Below are positions 15,500 to 22,056 of a stretch of DNA of 46,164 nucleotides, one piece after another. Position numbers and translations under genes: made by a program. The stretch is taken from NCBI GenBank assembly GCA_964372125.1, contig CAYJPL010000015.1:1-46164 (forward strand), written 5' to 3'. The notes below the pieces were generated by a model. It did no database searches, was not told where the DNA came from, and saw only the letters and a program-made list of their open reading frames with translations. This DNA comes from Tannockella sp964372125 (lineage in GTDB: Bacteria > Bacillota_I > Bacilli_A > Erysipelotrichales > Coprobacillaceae). Position 1 is the first letter of the stretch, and each line of letters begins with the position of its first letter.

Positions 15500-16705
15500 A
15501 TGGCAAAGAATAAAAGACCTACAGTAACGATTAGTGATGAGGGTAAAAAGTGGTTAAATAATGGCCAAATGTGGATGTATAAAAACAATGTTGAAAAACT
15601 TGATGATAAATTAGAAAATGGAATAATTGTCGATATTGTAACAAATGATGATGAATACCTTGGAACTGGTTTTTTATCTAAAGAAAGTCATATTACTGTA
15701 CGTATCTTATCAAAAGATAGGAATGATAAATTTGATAGAGACTTCTTTAAGAAGAGAATTAAGTTTGCATATGATTATCGAAAAACATTAGAACAAGATA
15801 ATATTACTAACTGTAGGTTAATCTTTGGTGAAGCTGATTTGTTTCCAGGTCTAGTGGTGGATCGATATAATGATATTTTAGTTAGTCAAATTAGTTCTTA
15901 TGGATTAGAACTTATTAAAGACATGATTTATGAATTATTGCTAGAGGTATTACAAGAAAATAATCAAAATGTACAAGGTGTTTATGAGCGTAATGATGTA
16001 AAAATCCGTGCAAAAGAAGGCCTGGAATTAGAAAAAGGTTATTGGAAAAATAAAAATCTACCAACCACAACAATCATTGATGAAAATGGTATTAAATTAC
16101 ATGTTGATGTTGAAAATGGGCAAAAGACAGGATATTTCTTAGACCAAAAAGCAAACCGTGTATTACTTAGAAAAATGGCACATGGTAAAAACGTACTAGA
16201 TTGCTTTAGTCACACTGGAGGATTTGCTTTGAATGCAGCCTATGGAAATGCGAAACACGTAGACGCTGTGGATGTATCACAAACAGCACTAGATCAAGGG
16301 TATCGTAATGCCAAGCTAAATGGAATCGAAAAAAGTATGTCTTTTATTAAAGATGATGTATTTGATTACTTAGAAAAATGTAAGTTTGGACAATATGATA
16401 TTATTGTTTTAGATCCACCAGCATTTACGAAGTCACGAAGAACGATTCAAAATGCATATAATGGTTATAAAAATATTAATACAAAAGCAATGAAGTTGTT
16501 AGAAAAGGGTGGGTACTTAATAACTTGTAGTTGTTCTAGATATATGGAAAGTCATAATTTTGATGCAATGCTTAGGGAATCTGCAAAAGAAGCAGGTGTA
16601 ACACTGAAACAAGTTTCGATTACACAACAAAACCATGATCATCCAATTTTATGGACAATGGAAGAAACTTCATACTTAAAATTCTATATATTCCAAATAG
16701 TATAA
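15500..16705 (+). CDS. RlmI-like 23S rRNA (cytosine) methyltransferase
   Basis: A 401-residue SAM-dependent methyltransferase with an N-terminal PUA domain (about 7-80, starting VTISDEGKKWLNNGQMWMYKNNV), a middle domain with LFPGLVVDRYND, and a C-terminal Rossmann domain. Motif I is VLDCFSHTGGFAL, acidic motif II is VDAVDVSQTAL, the catalytic or substrate loop is LDPPAFTKSR, and TCSCSR holds cysteines near the active site. This is the YccW/RlmI family, which makes m5C in 23S rRNA (position 1962 in E. coli). Full length. AAAGGAG lies upstream. It ends 2 bp before the A run of a palindromic terminator that carries a small inserted element. Confidence 0.9.
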   Translation: MAKNKRPTVTISDEGKKWLNNGQMWMYKNNVEKLDDKLENGIIVDIVTNDDEYLGTGFLSKESHITVRILSKDRNDKFDRDFFKKRIKFAYDYRKTLEQDNITNCRLIFGEADLFPGLVVDRYNDILVSQISSYGLELIKDMIYELLLEVLQENNQNVQGVYERNDVKIRAKEGLELEKGYWKNKNLPTTTIIDENGIKLHVDVENGQKTGYFLDQKANRVLLRKMAHGKNVLDCFSHTGGFALNAAYGNAKHVDAVDVSQTALDQGYRNAKLNGIEKSMSFIKDDVFDYLEKCKFGQYDIIVLDPPAFTKSRRTIQNAYNGYKNINTKAMKLLEKGGYLITCSCSRYMESHNFDAMLRESAKEAGVTLKQVSITQQNHDHPILWTMEETSYLKFYIFQIV

Positions 16706-16791
16706 AAAAAAACAGTATTATTGAAACGAACTTCCCATAAATTGTGGTGTCCAATTTTAGAGGTTTGTTTCATATTATAATACTGTTTTTT
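16704..16791. terminator. Bidirectional terminator, apparently split by an insertion
   Basis: The outer arms (A run plus CAGTATTAT at 16704-16721, and AATACTG plus T run at 16779-16791) are perfectly complementary. They would serve both the rlmI-like gene and the convergent lipoprotein gene. If the sequence 16722-16778 is removed, a continuous perfect palindrome of about 28 bp remains. Confidence 0.75.
16722..16772. mobile_element. 51-bp inverted-repeat element (MITE-like or IS remnant)
   Basis: TGAAACGAAC at 16722-16731 and GTTTGTTTCA at 16763-16772 are terminal inverted repeats with one mismatch. A second inverted pair, AAATTG/CAATTT, lies inside. The element is flanked by the direct repeat TATTAT at 16716-16721 and 16773-16778, as expected of a 6-bp target duplication. 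It holds no gene. The inner sequence gives me an impression of an insertion-sequence end, but I cannot name the family. The alternative is that it is simply the apical part of one long terminator hairpin. Confidence 0.5.
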
Positions 16792-16795
16792 CTAT

Positions 16796-17179
16796 TTATT
16801 GTTTTTCTAGAAATATTTTCGAAGAATTCACTTCTCCGACAAGTTGGTTATCAGTAAGTTCAAGTTCCAAAGTACTACCACCTGCACTTATGGTAATTGA
16901 ATTATCAGAAAGTTCCCATGTTCCTTCAACAGATGCATTAATACCAGTTGAATCTTGCATTAAAACAGTACCATCTTCTTTAATTTCTATAGTAACGCCA
17001 GGTATGTCATCTGTATCTAACCCAAGCGCAGCAGCAGTGTCTACGTAACTTTGACCATCGATAATCATATCTACTGTATCCCATGTTCCTAAATAGTCTG
17101 TTTCACTAATCTCTTTATCACATGCCGACAGTGCAAATGCTAGTGTTAGGCATGCCAATAATTTCAATGTTTTTTTCAT
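16796..17179 (-). CDS. Hypothetical lipoprotein (paralogue of 17247-17633)
   Basis: A 127-residue protein with a lipoprotein signal (lipobox LSAC, Cys20). The mature domain begins YLGTWDTVDMIIDGQSY and then shows alternating beta-strand-like segments (VTIEIKEDGTVLMQD, EGTWELSDNSITIS, LELELTDNQLVGEV), a small lipocalin-like or beta-barrel pattern. The same GTW-TVDMI-DGQSY core recurs in the next gene. The function is unknown; it should be surface-exposed on the membrane. GGAGG lies 7-8 nt upstream. It is downstream of its paralogue in the same orientation, with a terminator between them. Confidence 0.78.
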   Translation of the reverse strand: MKKTLKLLACLTLAFALSACDKEISETDYLGTWDTVDMIIDGQSYVDTAAALGLDTDDIPGVTIEIKEDGTVLMQDSTGINASVEGTWELSDNSITISAGGSTLELELTDNQLVGEVNSSKIFLEKQ

Positions 17180-17208
17180 AAGTTACCTCCAATTACATTG
17201 TAACACAA

Positions 17209-17239
17209 ATAAAAAAATAAGGCATGATTAACATGCCTT
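17209..17239 (-). terminator. Terminator between the two paralogous lipoprotein genes
   Basis: TAAGGCATG/CATGCCTTA with a short loop is followed on the minus strand by a long T run. It terminates the gene at 17247-17633. Confidence 0.85.
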
Positions 17240-17246
17240 ACTTAAA

Positions 17247-17633
17247 TTATTCTGCTTTTTCAAGAACGATTTCAATTCCTTCAACTTCACCAGTTAATTG
17301 TCCATCAGCCAATGTGAATGTGATTGTATCAACTGCATCAGAAACTTCAACACCGCCATCTACAACTTCCCATTTTGCATTGATTGGATCAGTTGAACCA
17401 GTAATGTCAGTCATTGTTACTTCTCCATTGCTTTTGAATTCAAAATCAATACCACCAAAATCAGATAATTCTAAACCAGCTGATTCAGCGATTTCTTTGT
17501 AACTTTGACCATCCATGATCATGTCAACTGTAGACCAAGTACCAATGTACTCTTTTTCAGCATCTGAGCTTCCACATGCAGTTAAAGTGAAAACTAGCAT
17601 TAGTGCAATTGCACTATAAAATATTTTTTTCAT
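17247..17633 (-). CDS. Hypothetical lipoprotein (paralogue of 16796-17179)
   Basis: A 128-residue protein with signal and lipobox LTAC (Cys20). The mature part begins with a short linker and then YIGTWSTVDMIMDGQSYKEI, nearly matching its neighbour over this stretch. Beta-rich segments follow (IDFEFKSNGEVTMTD, DTITFTLADGQLTGEVEG). The two genes are a tandem duplication that has diverged strongly outside the core motif, so the duplication is old. A GGGGA ribosome binding site precedes the ATG. Function unknown. Confidence 0.78.
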   Translation of the reverse strand: MKKIFYSAIALMLVFTLTACGSSDAEKEYIGTWSTVDMIMDGQSYKEIAESAGLELSDFGGIDFEFKSNGEVTMTDITGSTDPINAKWEVVDGGVEVSDAVDTITFTLADGQLTGEVEGIEIVLEKAE

Positions 17634-17752
17634 ATTTTTCCCCTTTTATTTTTTTACATCCTATATTATAGCATATGCAATATAAAAGTATACACAAATA
17701 TTTATATTTTTGTGAAATGTATTACCGTAAGAACAATTGTACTACAAAAATA

Positions 17753-17781
17753 TTGACATTAAGTGAAAAAGATGGTATTTT
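17753..17781 (+). promoter_or_regulatory. Promoter of the riboswitch-NhaC unit
   Basis: A perfect TTGACA at 17753-17758, a 17-bp spacer and TATTTT at 17776-17781, about 13 nt upstream of the aptamer. Confidence 0.7.
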
Positions 17782-17794
17782 TATAAATGCAAAA

Positions 17795-18009
17795 GATAGA
17801 GGCGCAATAATAATTAGTAGCTATGAAAATGGTTTGGTGACTACATAGTGAAAGGTTGAATTGCCGAAGAAATAGGTATAACACCAATTAATTTATTTCT
17901 GGGAAATTACAAAATATGTAATTTACTGTCACTTATTTAGTGATGTGCTATTAAAAGAGATAAATTATGTAATTTAGATACTTTGATAGTGCAATCAAAG
18001 TATCTTTTT
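17795..18009 (+). promoter_or_regulatory. Lysine riboswitch (L-box) with terminator
   Basis: The aptamer core is recognisable in order: GATAGAGGCGC (17795-17805), AGTA (about 17816), GTGAAAGG (17848-17855), TTGCCGAAG (17861-17869), CTGGG (about 17899), CTGTCA (17926-17931), and the closing strand GTGCTATTA that pairs with GATAG to form P1. Downstream, GATACTTTGAT (17977-17987) and ATCAAAGTATC (17994-18004) form an 11-bp stem followed by T, a rho-independent terminator. Lysine binding is expected to favour termination and switch off the transporter gene beginning at 18030. The 396-bp gap between genes is therefore mostly regulatory. Confidence 0.92.
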
Positions 18010-18029
18010 ATTATTTAAGGAGGAAGAAA

Positions 18030-19526
18030 ATGGAAGTTGTAGGAACTTTATGGTCATTATTGCCACCGGTTGTCGCAATTGGTTTGGCATTGATTACAAA
18101 AGAGGTATATTTATCGCTATTTATTGGAATAGCAGTAGGAGTATTATTGTTTACAGGATTTAATGCGTTAGAATCGACACATTTATTATTTGATACTATG
18201 TCAGAGGAATTATCATCGAATATAGGTATTATAATATTTTTGATTTTTTTAGGGACGATCGTTGCGCTTATGAGCCGTGCTGGTGGTAGTAAAGCATATG
18301 GTAAATGGGCACAATCAAAAATCAAGTCAAAAAAAGGAGCATTATTTGCTACGTTTGGTTTAGGGATATTAATATTTGTTGATGATTACTTTAACTGTTT
18401 AACTGTTGGAAGCGTAATGCGTAGTGTTACAGATTCATTTAAAGTATCACGTGCAAAACTTGCGTATATAATAGATTCAACGGCAGCGCCAATTTGTATT
18501 ATCGCGCCTATTTCTAGTTGGGCAGCAGCAGTAAGTGGTTATACTAGTGGTGATGGGTTCACATTGTTTTTACAAACAATACCATATAACTTATATGCAT
18601 TACTTACTATTATTATGGTAATTTATGTAATCAAAAGAGACTTTGATTTTGGTTTGATGAAGAAAAATGAAGATTGTGCTATAGAGGGTGATGTTCATTA
18701 TGGGTTAGATGATTATTCAACTGCTGATGAAATGGAAACGGGCGATAAAGGAAAGATAATTGACTTAGTCTTACCAGTTCTTGTTCTAATTTTCTCTTGT
18801 ATAGTATCTATGATATATACAGGTGGATTCTTTGATGGCGTGGATATTATTACAGCATTTTCAAGTGCTGATGCTACTACAAGTCTAGTTCTAGGTTCAT
18901 TTTTCACATTAATATTTATGTTTGTATTATATATTCCTAGAAAAGTACTTTCATATAATGACTTTGCATCAAGTATACCAATGGGATTTAAAATGATGGT
19001 TCCTGCAATAGTTATTTTAACTTTAGCATGGACTTTAGGTAATGTTGTATCAGTAAGTTTACAAGCAGGTGCATTTGTTGAGGTACTGCTAAGCAGTGCA
19101 AATATTTCAACAGCAATATTGCCAGCAATATTATTTATCGTTGCAACAGGTCTAGCATTCTCGACAGGAACTAGTTGGGGTACATTTGGTGTATTAATTC
19201 CAATTGCTACTGCAATTTTCCCTGAAAATGCTGAAATCTTAGTTATTTCAATTTCAAGTATTCTTGCTGGAGCAGTGTGTGGAGATCATATTTCGCCAAT
19301 ATCAGATACTACAATTATGGCAAGTGCGGGTGCTCAATGTAATCATATTAACCACGTGGCAACACAGTCGCCATATGCACTAATTGTTGCATTTGCGTGT
19401 ATCATAGGATATGTAATAGCTGGATTTACTCAAAATGTATTTATCACGTTTGTGTCAGCTTTAATTATTTTAATCATTACTCTAGTGGTAATGGAGCGAA
19501 TCGCAAAAAAGAAAAGACTATCTTAG
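18030..19526 (+). CDS. NhaC-family transporter, probable lysine permease (LysW-type)
   Basis: A 498-residue integral membrane protein of the NhaC/arginine-ornithine-antiporter-like superfamily with roughly 11-12 hydrophobic helices. Typical motifs are GTIVALMSRAGG, IFVDDYFNCLTVGSVMR (about 113-129), FSTGTSWGTFGVLIPIA, and CGDHISPISDTTIMAS. Family members exchange Na+, H+ or amino acids. The L-box riboswitch directly upstream points to lysine; NhaC-family genes under L-box control have been proposed as lysine transporters named LysW. Sequence alone would not give the substrate. AAGGAGG lies 7-8 nt upstream of the ATG. It is a single-gene unit with its own terminator. Confidence 0.88.
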   Translation: MEVVGTLWSLLPPVVAIGLALITKEVYLSLFIGIAVGVLLFTGFNALESTHLLFDTMSEELSSNIGIIIFLIFLGTIVALMSRAGGSKAYGKWAQSKIKSKKGALFATFGLGILIFVDDYFNCLTVGSVMRSVTDSFKVSRAKLAYIIDSTAAPICIIAPISSWAAAVSGYTSGDGFTLFLQTIPYNLYALLTIIMVIYVIKRDFDFGLMKKNEDCAIEGDVHYGLDDYSTADEMETGDKGKIIDLVLPVLVLIFSCIVSMIYTGGFFDGVDIITAFSSADATTSLVLGSFFTLIFMFVLYIPRKVLSYNDFASSIPMGFKMMVPAIVILTLAWTLGNVVSVSLQAGAFVEVLLSSANISTAILPAILFIVATGLAFSTGTSWGTFGVLIPIATAIFPENAEILVISISSILAGAVCGDHISPISDTTIMASAGAQCNHINHVATQSPYALIVAFACIIGYVIAGFTQNVFITFVSALIILIITLVVMERIAKKKRLS

Positions 19527-19538
19527 GATAGTTTTTTT
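19516..19538 (+). terminator. Terminator of the NhaC-family gene
   Basis: ACTATC/GATAGT with a 4-nt loop is followed by seven T and overlaps the stop codon. Confidence 0.85.
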
Positions 19539-19604
19539 ACTACATAATTTTATCAAAAAAGAATTACATGATAAAATATATATATAATTGAAAGGAGATT
19601 GCAT

Positions 19605-19925
19605 ATGAAATCAAAGAAAATAATTTATGTAATGCTGCTAATTAACGCTGTTACTATGTATGTTTTACCATTTGTATTGAAGCAAGATGGGTATGTTGTA
19701 CTTATGCAACTTCTACTATACGTACCTGGAGTAATTTTTTTAACATCTGTGTATTTAGGTATGAAAAACAAATTTTCAATATCGTATATTATTTTAGTAG
19801 GTATGTTAGCAGTGCCATCAATATTACTTTTCTATAAAACAACGGAGTTAATATTAGTAGTAGTTTATTGTCTTATAGCATTAATTGGAAAGGTGCTAGG
19901 AAGAGGGTTTGCTGTTACGAATTAA
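19605..19925 (+). CDS. Small hypothetical membrane protein
   Basis: A 106-residue, very hydrophobic protein with about four membrane helices (roughly residues 5-24, 29-49, 57-77 and 80-97) and short connecting loops, ending in a basic GKVLGRGFAVTN tail. I do not recognise the family. ATG 19605 is chosen because AAAGGAG lies 8 nt upstream; the frame can be extended to TTG 19599, but that would be too close to the ribosome binding site. It is a single-gene unit between two terminators. No function can be proposed. Confidence 0.7.
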   Translation: MKSKKIIYVMLLINAVTMYVLPFVLKQDGYVVLMQLLLYVPGVIFLTSVYLGMKNKFSISYIILVGMLAVPSILLFYKTTELILVVVYCLIALIGKVLGRGFAVTN

Positions 19926-19952
19926 AGGTTGCACATAGGCAATCTTTTTTTT
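19926..19952 (+). terminator. Terminator of the small membrane protein gene
   Basis: AGGTTGC/GGCAATCT pairs with one G-T and is followed by a run of eight T, directly after the stop codon. Confidence 0.85.
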
Positions 19953-20009
19953 GTGGATTAAACACAAAAATGTATGTATACTGTATATATTATTATGGAG
20001 GATAAATGG

Positions 20010-21086
20010 ATGTTATTTAATAAAATAAGGATAAAAGATTTAGAATTAAAAAATCATTTCGTACGTAGTGCAACATGGGAGAATCTAGCAGATGAAAAAG
20101 GGAATCTAAATGACGAATTATACAGAATTTATAAGGTTCTTGCAAAAAATGAAGTGGGGTTAATCATTACTGGTTATGCAAATATTTTAGAAAAGGAACA
20201 ACCTAATCCCGGAATGATGGGAATTTATAATGATAACTTTATAGTGCAATATAAGAAGCTTACTAAAATTGTTCATGAATATGACTCAAAAATCATATTA
20301 CAACTAGCATATGGTGGAACAAAAACAACATTTAATGTGGGTAGTAGAGAAATCTTTGCACCGAGTGATGTCCCAGAAAAAGCTACAGGAGTAATAGGTA
20401 AAGTAATGAGTGTTGAGGATATCAAAGAAGTTGTTGAAGCATTTGCAAGTGCTTCAAAGAGAGCTAAAGAAGCGGGATTTGATGGTGTTGAGATTCATGG
20501 AGCTCATACATATCTAATTAATCAATTTTTAAGTCCATATTATAATCAACGCAGTGATCAGTATGGGGGTAATCTAGAAAATCGTACTCGAATACTAAAA
20601 GAAATTATAGAAAAGATACAAGAGTATGTAGGAAGTGATTTTCCTATCTTTGTAAAATTGACATGTAGTGATTTCTTTGATGGTGGACTAACTTTTGAAG
20701 AAAGTATACTAGTATGTAAAGCTGTTGAGAACATGGGAGTTAGTGCAATTGAATTAACAGGTAATGTTCATGGAAAGGCAAATACCATGATTGGTGAAAG
20801 ATTTGATGGCCAAGAAATTTCTAAAGATGGATATTTCATGAATTTTGTAGTAGAAGCAAAAAAACAATTATCAATACCACTTATTGCAGTTGGTGGATTA
20901 CGTGATATTGATTTAATACAAAATTATGCATATGAAGGAATAGAATTATTTGCATTATCAAGACCGTTGCTGGCGGAACCTAATTTGATTAAAAGATGGA
21001 AAGATGGGGACATAAAAAAAGCAAAATGTATCAGTTGTTCAAAGTGTCGTACACCAGAAGGGAATTATTGTACAATATTCAAATAA
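20010..21086 (+). CDS. NADH:flavin oxidoreductase, Old Yellow Enzyme family
   Basis: A 358-residue FMN-dependent TIM-barrel oxidoreductase of the OYE family. Seen: the N-terminal FMN motif VRSATWEN (18-25), LQLAYGG (about 92), the substrate-binding HGAHTYLINQFLSP region followed by YNQRSDQYGG and NRTR, and AVGGLRD near the C-terminal phosphate-binding loop. It reduces activated C=C bonds or related electrophiles. The C-terminus carries KCISCSKCRTPEGNYC, a Cys cluster that could bind metal or a cluster; there is no attached second flavin domain. ATG 20010 is supported by GGAGG at 19997-20001, 8 nt away; upstream in-frame ATGs lack spacing. Monocistronic. Confidence 0.87.
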   Translation: MLFNKIRIKDLELKNHFVRSATWENLADEKGNLNDELYRIYKVLAKNEVGLIITGYANILEKEQPNPGMMGIYNDNFIVQYKKLTKIVHEYDSKIILQLAYGGTKTTFNVGSREIFAPSDVPEKATGVIGKVMSVEDIKEVVEAFASASKRAKEAGFDGVEIHGAHTYLINQFLSPYYNQRSDQYGGNLENRTRILKEIIEKIQEYVGSDFPIFVKLTCSDFFDGGLTFEESILVCKAVENMGVSAIELTGNVHGKANTMIGERFDGQEISKDGYFMNFVVEAKKQLSIPLIAVGGLRDIDLIQNYAYEGIELFALSRPLLAEPNLIKRWKDGDIKKAKCISCSKCRTPEGNYCTIFK

Positions 21087-21093
21087 GAAATAA

Positions 21094-21125
21094 AAAACGC
21101 TATATTTTGTATATAGCGTTTTTAT
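21094..21125 (+). terminator. Terminator of the OYE-family gene
   Basis: AAACGCTATAT/ATATAGCGTTT forms an 11-bp stem with a 5-nt loop, followed by TTTATTATT. Confidence 0.9.
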
Positions 21126-21189
21126 TATTTTTTATTATTTTATAAAAAGTAATAAAGAATATGCTATAATGACTAAGGGAGGTGAGCAT

Positions 21190-21951
21190 ATGTTTGCAAA
21201 ACAAAGACAACAACAAATTGTTGAAGAAGTTAATGGGAATGGCTCAGTAAAGGTAAAAGAACTTGCGATTAAGTTTAAAGTTACTGAAGATAGTATCCGT
21301 AAAGACTTAACAATTCTTGAAAAAAGAGGTTTATTGAAGAAGACATATGGTGGAGCAATGACAGTGCGTACACTTACACATAACTTTGGTGTAGACACAA
21401 GACGTAATAGGAATTCTTCAGAGAAAAAAGAGATTGCTAGAAAATCAGTTGAATTAATTAATGAGGGTGATACAATTTTTCTTGATATTTCTACAATAGC
21501 AATAGAAATTGCTAATTTATTGGTTGAAAAACAATTAAAGATTACAGTAGTTACCAATATGCTAGATGTGTTAAACGTAGTCTCAAAGAGTTCTGTTATG
21601 GAAATTATTTTCATTGGCGGGAGCTTGAACCGTACACGTGATGGTTTTATTGGAGGACATGCAATAGCACAAATCAATACATTTAGATTTGATACATGCT
21701 TTCTAGGGAGTGTTGGAGTAGATTTAGATAGCGATATTGTGTATACGTATAAAGTAGATGATGGATTGACAAAATCAGCAATATTGCATGCTTCAAAACA
21801 ATCTTACATAGTATTAGAAAAAGAAAAATTCACGCATGATGGAACATATAAGTATTGTGCCTTAGCAGATTGTAGTGGAATAATAACAAGTAATAATTTA
21901 GATAACATAACGAGATCTAAAATCAATGATATAGGTATTAAAATAGTATAA
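21190..21951 (+). CDS. DeoR-family transcriptional regulator
   Basis: A 253-residue regulator. The N-terminal winged helix (about 1-57) has the DeoR signature VKVKELAIKFKVTEDSIRKDLTILEKRGLLKKTYGGA. The C-terminal DeoRC sugar-phosphate-sensing domain shows ISTIAIEIANLL, VVTNMLDVLNVV and IGGSLNRTRDGFIGG. ATG 21190 is preferred, with GGGAGGTGA upstream. It lies directly before a glycyl radical enzyme operon on the same strand, and the gap between them contains repeated AGTAATAAAA/AACAATAAAA sequences, so it is the likely repressor of that operon, released by a phosphorylated sugar or polyol. One similar AGTAATAAA copy lies before its own start (about 21150), suggesting self-control. Confidence 0.9.
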   Translation: MFAKQRQQQIVEEVNGNGSVKVKELAIKFKVTEDSIRKDLTILEKRGLLKKTYGGAMTVRTLTHNFGVDTRRNRNSSEKKEIARKSVELINEGDTIFLDISTIAIEIANLLVEKQLKITVVTNMLDVLNVVSKSSVMEIIFIGGSLNRTRDGFIGGHAIAQINTFRFDTCFLGSVGVDLDSDIVYTYKVDDGLTKSAILHASKQSYIVLEKEKFTHDGTYKYCALADCSGIITSNNLDNITRSKINDIGIKIV

Positions 21952-22044
21952 GTAATAAAAAGTAATAAAAAACAATAAAAATTATTGACTTATATAGAAG
22001 ATGTATTATACTAGTTTTAGAAACAATAATAACAAACAATAAAT
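21951..22044 (+). promoter_or_regulatory. Promoter and candidate DeoR operators of the glycyl radical operon
   Basis: Three head-to-tail 10-bp units lie at 21951-21960, 21961-21970 (both AGTAATAAAA) and 21971-21980 (AACAATAAAA), followed by an inverted ATTATTG that overlaps the -35. The promoter is TTGACT at 21985-21990, a 16-bp spacer and TATACT at 22007-22012. Two more AACAATAA copies lie at 22022-22043, downstream of the start site. Repeats on both sides of the promoter fit repression by the adjacent DeoR protein, possibly with looping. Confidence 0.6.
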
Positions 22045-22056
22045 GGAGGTTTGATT

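Noticed and set aside
21135..21677. 180-residue antisense frame opposite deoR
   Set aside because: Shadow of a well-supported DeoR gene; composition is that of antisense translation.
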